Assembly: GCA_040382935.1 (NCBI GenBank)
Contig: JBEIEP010000016.1
Coordinates: forward strand, 1-64,000
DNA length: 64,000 nucleotides
From: JALQUL01 sp040382935
GTDB taxonomy: Bacteria > Pseudomonadota > Gammaproteobacteria > Burkholderiales > Burkholderiaceae_C
Reading direction: 5' to 3'
The translations under genes were made by a program, and so were the position numbers. How positions within the stretch are numbered: position 1 is the stretch's first letter; every line of letters starts with the position of its first letter. Under the pieces are notes generated by a model. That model saw only the letters and a program-made list of their open reading frames with translations. It did no database searches and was not told where the DNA came from. Of this stretch, positions 16,588 through 25,472 are shown piece after piece.

Positions 16588-17516
16588 GCCATGAGTTCCT
16601 CAAAACTAAGGGTTGCTGTACCAAATTTGCCCACCACAATGGCGCCCGCCTTGTTGGCCCATCGCACGGCGTCTCTAAGGCCCATCCCGGCGGCTAACAA
16701 ACTGGCCAAGGTGGCGATCACTGTATCACCCGCTCCCGTCACATCAAACACCTCACGCGCCTGGGCAGGCACGTGCAGCAGGCCTTGGTCATCAAACAAG
16801 GTCATTCCTTCTTCGCTACGGGTGACCAGCAACGCGCCGAGGTCAAGGCGGGCCCTCAGGTTTTGGGCTTTTTCAGACAACTCCTGCTCGCTTTGCCAAC
16901 TCCCGATAACTGCCCTCAACTCGGCTCGGTTAGGGGTGACCAATTGGGCACCGGCGTAACGCGAGTAGTCAGACCCTTTGGGATCTATCAACACCGGCTT
17001 GTTGGCGGCCTTTGCTGCCTTTAGCATGTCTGCCACATGGGTCAGGCCACCCTTGCCGTAATCAGAAAAAAGCACCACGTCGTGATGACCCAACAACTGC
17101 AAAAACTGCTGTTGCAGACCGGCCAATAGTTCGGTTTGGGGTTGACTTTCAAAATCCACCCGCAGCAATTGTTGATGGCGCCCAATAACGCGCAATTTGA
17201 CGGTAGTGGGCATTTGCGCGTCAAAGCCAAAATGCCCTTGTATACCTGCCGATGCCACTAATTGTGCCAGCCGACGCCCAACCTCGTCATCGCCCACCAC
17301 GCTAAGTAGTGACGCCTTTGCGCCCAGGCACACCACGTTGTAGGCGACGTTAGCTGCCGCACCTATACGGTCTTCTTCACGGTCAACTTTGACCACAGGA
17401 ACAGGGGCTTCTGGAGAAATGCGATCGACTGAACCGTACCAATAACGGTCAAGCATGGCGTCGCCAACAACCAAAACCCTCGCACTATCAAGTGCATTTT
17501 TGTCAACCATCTTCAT
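16584..17516 (-). CDS. hldA: D-glycero-beta-D-manno-heptose-7-phosphate kinase
   Basis: A 310-residue PfkB/ribokinase-family enzyme that phosphorylates heptose 7-phosphate at C1 in ADP-heptose synthesis. The C-terminal catalytic motif VTGAGDTVIATLAS with its base Asp lies near residue 258, and the N-terminal substrate motif includes GDAMLDRYWYG. It matches only the kinase half of E. coli HldE; the adenylyltransferase half (HldC) is not fused, as is usual in Burkholderiales, and must be encoded elsewhere. The start overlaps the stop of lapB by one base (TAATG). Confidence 0.95.
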   Translation of the reverse strand: MKMVDKNALDSARVLVVGDAMLDRYWYGSVDRISPEAPVPVVKVDREEDRIGAAANVAYNVVCLGAKASLLSVVGDDEVGRRLAQLVASAGIQGHFGFDAQMPTTVKLRVIGRHQQLLRVDFESQPQTELLAGLQQQFLQLLGHHDVVLFSDYGKGGLTHVADMLKAAKAANKPVLIDPKGSDYSRYAGAQLVTPNRAELRAVIGSWQSEQELSEKAQNLRARLDLGALLVTRSEEGMTLFDDQGLLHVPAQAREVFDVTGAGDTVIATLASLLAAGMGLRDAVRWANKAGAIVVGKFGTATLSFEELMA

Positions 17517-18676
17517 TAAAGTTCTTCAATGCGTCGGGGTGAATAACTGTCCCAGGCTTGGCAGCCTGGGCAATGCCAATGGTGTTGCTGCGTCTCAAAG
17601 CCGCAAGAGGCACATCGGTATTTTTGCAAGGGTCGGGTGGCCTGCACCATGGCCTGCGACACCGCAGGAGCCATTGACACACCGTGAAGGTTGGCAATTT
17701 CCAACCACCGTTGAGCCGCCAAGAGCGAGGACGTGGCCTCAACGTGTTGCAGGTACAAGCCCATTTGAGGGTGGGTTTCACCTAACAGTTCAGGGGCCAA
17801 AGACAACAGCTTGACCAGGCCCTCCAAGATATCCAAGGATTGGGTTTGCGCGTAGCAACGGCTTAAGCGCTCCAAAGCGATAGTCGCTTGACCTGTCTGG
17901 ATGGCGGTTTGCGCAAACAAGGTTGCGATGAGTGCACTGGCCGGACGCTGCTCATCAATCAGTCGCAGCATCAATGAAAAGGCCAATTCTGGTTCGCTAG
18001 CTACCGTCAACCGGGCCAGATCCACCAGAGGCCGATCGGCCTTGGTGTCAGTGGATTGCGCCTGCAGGAGCAAAGACTTGGCTTCTAAGGGGTTTGAACG
18101 AGACACCTCAGCGGCTTGCTCGCAAAGGAAATGGGCTAGTCGCGCACTGCAACCGGTCTCCCCCGCCTCATGCAGTTGACGTGCTATCTCTGAGGCTCGA
18201 TACCAGTCGCGCGTTCTTTCGTAGAGCGAGAGCAAGGCCCATTGGCATTGCTGACGATAACTAGTTGTCAGGAGATTCTGCAATACGGTCTCGGCCCTGT
18301 CCAGAATGCCCGCCCGCAGAAAATCCGTCGCCAAGGCAAATTGGGCCCGGTTGCGATCGGCCTCCGACAAATCAGCACGACCTATCAAATGCTCGTGTAC
18401 CCGCACCGCACGGTCGTATTCACCACGACGCCGAAACAGGTTGCCCAATGCAAAATGTAGTTCAGTGGTGTCGGGATCCAGCTGTACGGCTTCTATAAAG
18501 GCGTCTATCGCTTGGTCCTGCTGTTCATTCAACAGAAAGCGAAGACCATTGAAATACGCCTTAGGCGTTTCGCGCGCTTCCAAGCGCAGTTGTTTGAGGT
18601 CGGCTCTTGAGGCCAACCAGCCCAAAAAAAACACCGCTGGAAAGCCAAACAGGGAGAGGGTAAGGCTAAGGTCCAT
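17516..18676 (-). CDS. lapB: LPS assembly regulator LapB (YciM), TPR protein
   Basis: A 386-residue protein with an N-terminal membrane anchor (about residues 1-20), a run of tetratricopeptide repeats and a C-terminal rubredoxin-like zinc ribbon (CASCG ... CPGC). In E. coli LapB bridges FtsH and LpxC and so sets the rate of lipid A synthesis. The start MDLSLTLSLFG at 18676 matches the family; a longer frame from 18727 is unlikely. It overlaps the end of lapA by 11 bases. Linkage with lapA and the two heptose genes fits a joint role in LPS production. Confidence 0.93.
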   Translation of the reverse strand: MDLSLTLSLFGFPAVFFLGWLASRADLKQLRLEARETPKAYFNGLRFLLNEQQDQAIDAFIEAVQLDPDTTELHFALGNLFRRRGEYDRAVRVHEHLIGRADLSEADRNRAQFALATDFLRAGILDRAETVLQNLLTTSYRQQCQWALLSLYERTRDWYRASEIARQLHEAGETGCSARLAHFLCEQAAEVSRSNPLEAKSLLLQAQSTDTKADRPLVDLARLTVASEPELAFSLMLRLIDEQRPASALIATLFAQTAIQTGQATIALERLSRCYAQTQSLDILEGLVKLLSLAPELLGETHPQMGLYLQHVEATSSLLAAQRWLEIANLHGVSMAPAVSQAMVQATRPLQKYRCASCGFETQQHHWHCPGCQAWDSYSPRRIEEL

Positions 18677-19001
18677 ATTCAGTGATGGGACCGGTAGAGG
18701 CATTGCGATAAACAGGCGCAGCAGCACGGGTGGTTGCCACGAGGTTGGACTCCTGCAACGGGACTGTGCGTTCTAGTTGCTTGCGCCGCAAACTAAGCCA
18801 GTACGGAAGCATCCCCACCACGCCGAGCACGATGCCAATTCCGAGCGCGGCCAGAACCACGATGATGAGTGGGACGGTATGCGAATATCCAAAAATGAAA
18901 TGCACTTGAACAGGTGCTTGGTTGTTGAGTGAAAAAGCGAAAAGCAATAAAAACAACGCGCCGGTCAACAACCACCTCAGCGCTTGAGCAAGAACTTTCA
19001 T
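18666..19001 (-). CDS. lapA: LapA family (DUF1049) inner-membrane protein
   Basis: A 111-residue protein with two transmembrane helices (about 10-30 and 45-68) and a cytoplasmic basic tail including YWLSLRRKQLER. This is the DUF1049/LapA architecture, encoded next to lapB in many proteobacteria and implicated in LPS assembly. Its start overlaps the stop of ihfB by four bases. The tail after residue 80 is low-complexity and poorly conserved. Confidence 0.9.
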   Translation of the reverse strand: MKVLAQALRWLLTGALFLLLFAFSLNNQAPVQVHFIFGYSHTVPLIIVVLAALGIGIVLGVVGMLPYWLSLRRKQLERTVPLQESNLVATTRAAAPVYRNASTGPITEYGP

Positions 19002-19345
19002 GGTTTCAATGGACGCCTGCCCGACCCACTCACTGGGGGGTTAGACGCAGCAAACGTGCTGACCATCTGTTCATCTACCGCAAGACGCAGGGCCTTGCCT
19101 GGCTTGAAGTGAGGGACCCGCTTGGATGGCACTTCAACGCTCTCGCCACTTCTGGGGTTACGCGCTTGCCGTGGCGCTCGGTGCGTCACGCTAAAGCTAC
19201 CAAAACCCCTGATCTCCACTCGTTGGCCCTTGTTCAACGCCTCGCCTAGCGCATCCAAAATGGATTTGACGGCCATTTCTGCATCACGCTGGGTTAACTG
19301 CGAAAAACGCGCAGCAAGTTCTTCAACAAGCTCAGATCGGGTCAT
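18998..19345 (-). CDS. ihfB: Integration host factor beta subunit
   Basis: A 115-residue DNA-bending protein of the HU/IHF family that pairs with IHF-alpha. The opening MTRSELVEELAARF, the core VEIRGFGSFSVTHR and the DNA-contacting beta-arm RNPRSGESVEVP are all standard for the beta subunit. It is about 20 residues longer than E. coli IhfB because of a Pro/Ser/Gly/Arg-rich C-terminal extension. It lies 140 bases downstream of rpsA, the usual neighbour, with a long hairpin between them. Confidence 0.96.
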   Translation of the reverse strand: MTRSELVEELAARFSQLTQRDAEMAVKSILDALGEALNKGQRVEIRGFGSFSVTHRAPRQARNPRSGESVEVPSKRVPHFKPGKALRLAVDEQMVSTFAASNPPVSGSGRRPLKP

Positions 19346-19415
19346 GGCAACAGGGTCTGCTAGTAGAGTGAAAAGAATCAGTCACCGCAAGAAGGTAACA
19401 TCCCGAACCGTTTGA

Positions 19416-19448
19416 CAAGCGCCCAGACCCACAGGACATGGGCGCTTG
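19416..19448 (-). other. Perfect 10-bp hairpin between rpsA and ihfB
   Basis: CAAGCGCCCA and TGGGCGCTTG form a perfect 10-bp stem around a 13-base loop. No U-tract follows on the minus strand (the next bases are TCAAACGG), so it is not a standard intrinsic terminator. It may be a processing or stability element in the rpsA-ihfB transcript, or a partial terminator. Confidence 0.6.
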
Positions 19449-19485
19449 CTATTGACACAGGCTGCACCAGCGAATCCGCCAAAAA

Positions 19486-21177
19486 TTACTCTTTGTCGTT
19501 GCTGTTATCCAACTTGGCGCGCAACAATGCACCCAGGCTGGTGGTGCCAGCGTTTTCACGGGAAGAGGCCTGGCTCAGGCTGGCCATGGCTTCGTTCTGG
19601 TCGGCTGTGTCTTTGGCTTTGACAGAGAGCTGAATGTTGCGGGTCTTACGATCCACGTTCACCACCACCGCATGGACTTCATCGCCTTCTTTCAGTACGT
19701 TGCGTGCGTCTTCAACACGGTCACGGCTGATTTCGCTGGCGCGCAAGTAGCCGATAACGTCTTCGCCCAGGTCGATTTCAGCGCCTTTGGCATCCACCGA
19801 TTTGACCTTGCCCGACACCACACTGCCTTTGTCATTGATGGTCGTGAAATTGGTGAAGGGGTCAGAGTCCAACTGCTTGATACCCAAGGAGATGCGCTCG
19901 CGTTCGATGTCGATCGCCAACACCAAAGCTTCCACTTCCTGGCCCTTTTTGTAGTTGCGAACCGCTGCTTCGCCGGGTTCGTTCCAGGACAAATCGGACA
20001 GGTGCACCAGACCATCGATGCCGGCGGCCAGACCCACAAACACGCCAAAGTCGGTAATGGATTTGATGGGGCCCTTGACGCGATCACCACGCTTGGTGTT
20101 TTGCGCAAAGTCTTGCCATGGGTTGGCTTTGCATTGCTTCATGCCCAAGGAAATGCGGCGTTTGTCTTCGTCGATTTCAAGAACCATGACTTCGACTTCG
20201 TCGCCCAGTGCCACCAGCTTGCTAGGGGCCACATTTTTGTTGGTCCAGTCCATCTCAGAAACGTGTACCAAACCTTCGATGCCAGGCTCGAGTTCCACAA
20301 AGGCACCGTAGTCGGCGATATTGGTGATTTTGCCAAACAAGCGCGTTTCGGCGGGATAACGCCGGCTCACGCCCATCCATGGGTCGTCGCCCATTTGCTT
20401 GAGCCCCAGTGACACGCGGTTTTTCTCGGTATCAAACTTAAGAATCTTGGCAGTGATCTCTTGACCGGCCACCACCACTTCGCTGGGGTGACGTACACGG
20501 CGCCAGGCCATATCGGTGATGTGCAGCAAGCCGTCAATACCACCCAAGTCAACAAACGCACCGTACTCGGTGATGTTTTTGACCACGCCGTTCACGATAG
20601 CGCCCTCTTTGAGGGTTTCCATCATCTTGGCGCGTTCTTCGCCCATGCTGGCTTCGACCACTGCACGGCGGCTCAGCACCACGTTGTTGCGCTTGCGGTC
20701 AAGCTTGATAACCTTGAATTCCAAGGTTTTGTTTTCGTAAGGGGTTAAATCCTTGATGGGGCGCGACTCAATCAACGAGCCAGGCAAGAAGGCACGAATG
20801 CCGTTGACCAAGACGGTCAGGCCGCCTTTGACTTTGCCACTGGTGGTACCCACCACGAAGTCACCCGACTCAAGCGCTCTTTCAAGGCTCATCCAGGAGG
20901 CCAGGCGCTTGGCTTTGTCACGTGAAAGAATGGTATCGCCATAGCCGTTTTCAACGGCATCAATGGCAACCGACACGAAGTCACCGACGTGAACTTCAAT
21001 TTCACCCGTATCGCTCTTGAATTCTTCGATGGGCACATAGGACTCAGACTTGAGACCGGCATTTACCACGACAAAGCCGTGTTCGATGCGGACGACTTCA
21101 GAGGTAATGACCTCGCCTACGCGCATCTCGGCGTGTTTGAGCGATTCTTCAAAAAGGGCGGCAAAAGATTCAGACAT
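19486..21177 (-). CDS. rpsA: 30S ribosomal protein S1
   Basis: A 563-residue protein built of six S1 (OB-fold) RNA-binding domains, which brings mRNA to the 30S subunit. Repeats such as GAFVDLGGIDGLLHITDM, GAFVELEPGIEGLVHVSEM and GVFVGLAAGIDGLVHLSDL mark successive domains. Length is close to E. coli S1 (557). Codon use is biased, as expected of a highly expressed gene. It sits between aroA-cmk and ihfB, the conserved order in proteobacteria. The leader spans about 170 bases; I could not identify a specific autoregulatory structure in it. Confidence 0.98.
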   Translation of the reverse strand: MSESFAALFEESLKHAEMRVGEVITSEVVRIEHGFVVVNAGLKSESYVPIEEFKSDTGEIEVHVGDFVSVAIDAVENGYGDTILSRDKAKRLASWMSLERALESGDFVVGTTSGKVKGGLTVLVNGIRAFLPGSLIESRPIKDLTPYENKTLEFKVIKLDRKRNNVVLSRRAVVEASMGEERAKMMETLKEGAIVNGVVKNITEYGAFVDLGGIDGLLHITDMAWRRVRHPSEVVVAGQEITAKILKFDTEKNRVSLGLKQMGDDPWMGVSRRYPAETRLFGKITNIADYGAFVELEPGIEGLVHVSEMDWTNKNVAPSKLVALGDEVEVMVLEIDEDKRRISLGMKQCKANPWQDFAQNTKRGDRVKGPIKSITDFGVFVGLAAGIDGLVHLSDLSWNEPGEAAVRNYKKGQEVEALVLAIDIERERISLGIKQLDSDPFTNFTTINDKGSVVSGKVKSVDAKGAEIDLGEDVIGYLRASEISRDRVEDARNVLKEGDEVHAVVVNVDRKTRNIQLSVKAKDTADQNEAMASLSQASSRENAGTTSLGALLRAKLDNSNDKE

Positions 21178-21349
21178 TCAATTTCCTAAATATGCCAAGT
21201 TCCGCAGGCCATCCGTTGATCGTTTCAAAACGCCCAACGCGACGACACCAAGATTGGCAAAAGTTGAAAGGTGCAGTACACCCGGTAAAGTTAAAAATCC
21301 CCTTTGGCCTTGCACATGCAGTGCGACGGGAGCCAAAAGGACCACAAAC

Positions 21350-23404
21350 TCATTGCGTATCGGGCACGCCTTTGAATGGCCGCTTGTCCTGCCACCAGAC
21401 CAACACCTGGCTTACCGACTCTTCAATCGATAGCTCAGAATTGTCGAGCAGGTGACTGCCAGGGGCGACCTTCAAAGGAGCACTTGCGCGGTTCGCATCG
21501 CGTGCGTCCCGCACCTCCAGATCCGCTTTGAGGTCTGACAGTATAACCTGATTTCCTTTGGAAATCAATTGCTTATAGCGTCTCTCCGCCCGTTTTTCAG
21601 CAGTGGCGGTCAAAAACACCTTAAGGCTGGCACCAGGAAAAATGACGGTTCCCATGTCTCGCCCGTCAGCAACCAAGCCGGGCAACTGACGAAACTGCAG
21701 TTGTAACTGAACCAAGGCCTGCCTCACCAATGGCAGTGCCGACACTTTGGAGGCATTCAAACCGGCCTCCTCTGTTCGAATGGCCTGAGTGATGTCCTGC
21801 CCGCTTAAAAACACTTGGTCGCCATCAAATCGCAAGGCTAAATGGCGGGCCAGGTCTGCCAACCCGGGTTCGTTGTCGACGATCAACGCGATGCCTGCCT
21901 GAATGGCCGCAAAACCCAAGGCGCGGTAAATTGCGCCTGAGTCTAGGTAGTGATAACCCAGCCTGGAAGCCACTTGACTGGCCAAAGTACCCTTGCCCGA
22001 CGCAGTCGGTCCGTCCACACATATCACCGGGATGTTTTCAACTCGCGCTTGGGCCACCGAAAAAAACGTTTCAAAAAAATCTGGAAAGGTTTTGCCTACA
22101 CAACGCGGATCCATGATGCGAACCGTTCGGCCCGCCGGGTTACAACTGGCCAGCGCAAAGCACATGGCGATGCGATGGTCGTCGTAGGTATGAATTACGG
22201 CGTCTTGAAAGGCCGACGCTTCGGGCGGCGGGGTCACTTCAATAAAGTCAGGCCCGGTGCTCACTGTGGCGCCAAGTTTGCGCAACTCGGTCGCCATGGC
22301 CTCAATTCGATCGGTTTCTTTGACCCGCCAGCTTCCAATGTTGTAAAGGCGCGTTGTGCCACTGGCGTAAAGCGCCATCACCGCCAGCGTCATGGCGGCA
22401 TCTGGAATGGCGTTGCAATCGAGAGTAACACTGCGCAGCGGCCACTGGCCTTTGCGAATTTCCAAACGGTTGGGGTAGGTCGTGATGTCTGCACCCATGG
22501 CACGCGCCGCGTCAACAAATCGAATGTCGCCCTGAATGGATTGCTCGCCTAATCCCTCAATGGTTAATGGCGTGGCCGCCCCGTCTTGCCGTGGCGAGGC
22601 CGCTATCGCCCCCAATGCAATGAAATAACTGGCTGAAGACGCATCCGCTTCAATATAGATGTCACCCGGTGACTGGTAGTGGCTACCAGCCGGGATGGTA
22701 AAACGTTGCCAGGACTGAGAACCGCTGGGCCGCTTCACCTGTATGCCGAAACGACCGAGTAGATTAAGTGTGATCTCAACGTAGGGCTTTGAGATCAATT
22801 CGCCCACCACCTCAATCACGATATCCTGCTGTGCCACCAACGGCAACGCAAGCAAAAGAGCGGTCAGAAACTGGCTAGATACATCACCTCTGACAGAAAT
22901 AGGGCCGTTGATGTGCAATTGTGGTGGGCGAATCGCCAGGGGCGGAAACCCTTGGGTCTGCAAATAGTCGATCTGACAACCCAACTGGCGCAGGGCGTCA
23001 ACCAAATCGCCTATTGGGCGCTCGTACATGCGTGCCACACCCGTCATCTCAAAGTGCCCGCCCAATAACGCCAAGGCCGCTGTGAGTGGACGCATGGCAG
23101 TCCCGGCGTTGCCTAAGAAGAGCGGCAACACCTGCTCATCAATCAACGCGCGTTGACCTTTCCCGCCTAATCCCGTCACGTGCAGTACAGACCCTTCACG
23201 CCGTAGCGTGCAACCCAGCGCACCCAGCGCGTCCAGCATCACCCGTGTGTCGTCTGAATCGAGCAGGTCGTGTACAACGGTAGTTCCAGCACTTAGCGCC
23301 GCCAGCAACAAAACGCGATTGGAAATGCTTTTTGAGCCTGGCAGGTGGACGGTACCCAGCGCGCCGTCTACGGGCACGAGGTCAAGAAATTCTGTACGAA
23401 ACAT
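21350..23404 (-). CDS. aroA-cmk: Fused 3-phosphoshikimate 1-carboxyvinyltransferase / cytidylate kinase
   Basis: A 684-residue bifunctional protein. Residues 1 to about 440 are EPSP synthase (AroA), the sixth shikimate-pathway enzyme, with LPGSKSISNRVLLLAAL at the N-terminus and GNAGTAMRPLTAAL for phosphoenolpyruvate binding. Residues from about 455 are cytidylate kinase, with the P-loop GPTASGKGT and the lid/CMP-binding region DGRDMGTVIFP. In most bacteria these are separate neighbouring genes; the fusion is seen in Comamonadaceae and relatives. The AroA glycine of the GNAGTA loop is intact, so it should be glyphosate-sensitive class I. It lies 7 bases downstream of tyrA. Confidence 0.96.
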   Translation of the reverse strand: MFRTEFLDLVPVDGALGTVHLPGSKSISNRVLLLAALSAGTTVVHDLLDSDDTRVMLDALGALGCTLRREGSVLHVTGLGGKGQRALIDEQVLPLFLGNAGTAMRPLTAALALLGGHFEMTGVARMYERPIGDLVDALRQLGCQIDYLQTQGFPPLAIRPPQLHINGPISVRGDVSSQFLTALLLALPLVAQQDIVIEVVGELISKPYVEITLNLLGRFGIQVKRPSGSQSWQRFTIPAGSHYQSPGDIYIEADASSASYFIALGAIAASPRQDGAATPLTIEGLGEQSIQGDIRFVDAARAMGADITTYPNRLEIRKGQWPLRSVTLDCNAIPDAAMTLAVMALYASGTTRLYNIGSWRVKETDRIEAMATELRKLGATVSTGPDFIEVTPPPEASAFQDAVIHTYDDHRIAMCFALASCNPAGRTVRIMDPRCVGKTFPDFFETFFSVAQARVENIPVICVDGPTASGKGTLASQVASRLGYHYLDSGAIYRALGFAAIQAGIALIVDNEPGLADLARHLALRFDGDQVFLSGQDITQAIRTEEAGLNASKVSALPLVRQALVQLQLQFRQLPGLVADGRDMGTVIFPGASLKVFLTATAEKRAERRYKQLISKGNQVILSDLKADLEVRDARDANRASAPLKVAPGSHLLDNSELSIEESVSQVLVWWQDKRPFKGVPDTQ

Positions 23405-23411
23405 GGTGGAA

Positions 23412-24323
23412 TCAGGTGATAGGTAGGTCTGTGGCTAACGAAGGCGGCTCTGCGCGGGACATACGCCACTGCGCTCGCGCTTGACTGGCACCGTGAAGCC
23501 TATCCAACATTTCCTGCGTCTGCCCCATCTGCAAATCAGCTTTAAGCTGGTGCAAGGCGGATTCAAAATCGTCCAAACTACTGAGCAAGGCTTGCCGATT
23601 GGCAAGGAATATGTCGCGCCACATATGTGGCTCACTGGCTGCGATACGGCTAAAGTCTTTGAACCCGGTACCGGCCACGCCCAAAGCCTGTTGGAGTTCG
23701 GGACCGTTGAGCAGCCCGTTCATGTAGGCAAAGGCCAGTAAATGAGGCAAATGGCTGACCTTTGCCAACGCACGGTCATGCGCGTCAGGGGTCATGTGCA
23801 ACACTTTGCAACCCAGCGCTTCCCATAAGGCCTGGGCCTTTTCAACCTGGGGTTGAGAACTATGCGCGGTGGGGGTCAAAATGACCTGGCAATACTGGTA
23901 CAACTGCGCACTGGCATGCTCGACACCTGCTTTTTCAGCACCCGCCATCGGGTGGCAACCGACAAATTGCCAAGACTGCTCGGCCAAAGACTCAAAAGCT
24001 GCGGCAACGACATCACTTTTGGTCGAACCCACATCAATCACCAAAGCACCCGCCAATAAATGGGGCTTGATTTTTGCCAGCACCTGGGCCGTGGCAGAGA
24101 CTGGCAGTGCCAGAACGATCAGGTCTGAACCTATGGCGACCTGTTCTAACTGCCGTACCTCTTTGTCTATGACCCCTAGTTGCAAGGCCTTTGCACTGGA
24201 CGCAGGCGTTGCGCTAAAGCCAGTGATGGCCTCAACCTGACCCGACGCTTTAAGCGCCAAGGCCAAAGAGCCGCCCATCAGCCCGCAGCCTATCAGACCC
24301 ATTTGTTTAAAAGGTGTATGCAT
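23412..24323 (-). CDS. tyrA: Prephenate dehydrogenase
   Basis: A 303-residue NAD(P)-dependent enzyme that oxidatively decarboxylates prephenate to 4-hydroxyphenylpyruvate for tyrosine synthesis. The Rossmann loop GLIGCGLMGGSLA is at residues 9-21, with the substrate-region motif VGCHPMAGAEKAG near 122-134. It is monofunctional, with no chorismate mutase domain and no ACT domain. It sits between pheA and aroA-cmk in the aromatic amino acid cluster, all on the minus strand and probably one operon with gyrA-serC upstream. Confidence 0.95.
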   Translation of the reverse strand: MHTPFKQMGLIGCGLMGGSLALALKASGQVEAITGFSATPASSAKALQLGVIDKEVRQLEQVAIGSDLIVLALPVSATAQVLAKIKPHLLAGALVIDVGSTKSDVVAAAFESLAEQSWQFVGCHPMAGAEKAGVEHASAQLYQYCQVILTPTAHSSQPQVEKAQALWEALGCKVLHMTPDAHDRALAKVSHLPHLLAFAYMNGLLNGPELQQALGVAGTGFKDFSRIAASEPHMWRDIFLANRQALLSSLDDFESALHQLKADLQMGQTQEMLDRLHGASQARAQWRMSRAEPPSLATDLPIT

Positions 24324-24374
24324 GGGTTCTAAAAAGGGTCAAAGCTTTGCCACTTGCGCCATTACCAGACGGCA

Positions 24375-25472
24375 CTAGTCCGAAACCGGGTAGGCGCCTA
24401 GCATTTTGTAGAAAGCGCAAAGCGACCCCAATTCCTCCAGCGCCGCCGCAACCGCAGGCTGCGAAGGGTGGCCGGCCACGTCCACATAAAAGTAATACTC
24501 CCACTGACCGGACTTGGCGGGGCGAGACTCGAACCGCGTCATAGAGACCCCGTATTTTTTTAAGGGCACCAACAGGTCATGCACGGCGCCAGGCCGATTC
24601 GGAACCGACACCACCAAACTGGTGCAGTCCTTGCCCGACGCAGGTGGCATGGGCAAGGTTTGAGGCAGGCAAATGATGGCAAATCGCGTGCGGTTGTAGG
24701 CCTCGTCCTGGATGGCATGGGCCACAATATGCAGCCCAAACTGAGCTGCGGCGCGCTCACTGGCTAGAGCAACCCAAGCCGGGTTGGTCCCAGCCAACCT
24801 AGCGCCCTCGGCGTTACTAGAAACCGCGCGGCGCTCGGCGTGGGGCAGGTGCTGGGTCAGCCAATGCTGACACTGCGCCAAAGCCTGGGGGTGCGCCAAC
24901 ACCACCTCCACGTTGGCCAGGTCGTTGACCTGCCTTAAAAGGTTGTGCCTGACAAGCAAACTGACTTCGCCCACCACATGCACGGGTGAGCGCAAAAACA
25001 AATCCAACGAACGCGCAATCACACCTTCGGTGGAATTTTCCATCGCCACCACCCCAAACTGGGCCGTGCCTGCGGCCGTAGCGTGAAACACCTCATCAAA
25101 ACTGCTGCAATAAATTAAGTTGGCGGCGCCGCCAAAAAAGTCAATCGCCGCTTGCTCGCAAAACGTGCCCTGTGGGCCAAGCACTGCCACCCGTTGTGGC
25201 GCTTCCAGCGCCAGACACGCCGACATGACTTCGCGCCAAATCGATGCCACATGCGCATTCTGCAGCGGGCCCTGATTGGCCGACTGGATTTTTTCAATCA
25301 CCTGGGCCACCCGGTCTGGACGAAAAAACGGCGAACCCTCTAATCGCTTGAGTGCGCCCACTTTCTCGGCCACTTTGGCCCGCTCGTTTAGCAAGGCCAG
25401 AATCTGTCTGTCTAGCGTGTCAATCTGAACGCGAAGTGTTGCCAAACCTTCGGACTGGACTGGTTGCGTCAT
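24375..25472 (-). CDS. pheA: Bifunctional chorismate mutase / prephenate dehydratase (P-protein)
   Basis: A 365-residue enzyme carrying out the two steps from chorismate to phenylpyruvate. An AroQ chorismate mutase domain occupies residues 5-90 (RVQIDTLDRQILALLNERA), the dehydratase domain about 95-275 (VLGPQGTFCEQAA; NRTRFAIICL contains the catalytic T-R-F), and a C-terminal ACT domain carries NRPGAVHDLL and the ESRP motif that binds phenylalanine for feedback inhibition. Its start overlaps the stop of serC by four bases, so the two are coupled. Confidence 0.97.
   Translation of the reverse strand: MTQPVQSEGLATLRVQIDTLDRQILALLNERAKVAEKVGALKRLEGSPFFRPDRVAQVIEKIQSANQGPLQNAHVASIWREVMSACLALEAPQRVAVLGPQGTFCEQAAIDFFGGAANLIYCSSFDEVFHATAAGTAQFGVVAMENSTEGVIARSLDLFLRSPVHVVGEVSLLVRHNLLRQVNDLANVEVVLAHPQALAQCQHWLTQHLPHAERRAVSSNAEGARLAGTNPAWVALASERAAAQFGLHIVAHAIQDEAYNRTRFAIICLPQTLPMPPASGKDCTSLVVSVPNRPGAVHDLLVPLKKYGVSMTRFESRPAKSGQWEYYFYVDVAGHPSQPAVAAALEELGSLCAFYKMLGAYPVSD

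Noticed and set aside
19672..20412. 246-codon open frame antisense to rpsA
   Set aside because: The long frame results from the biased codon use of the highly expressed S1 gene on the other strand; no domain is recognisable.
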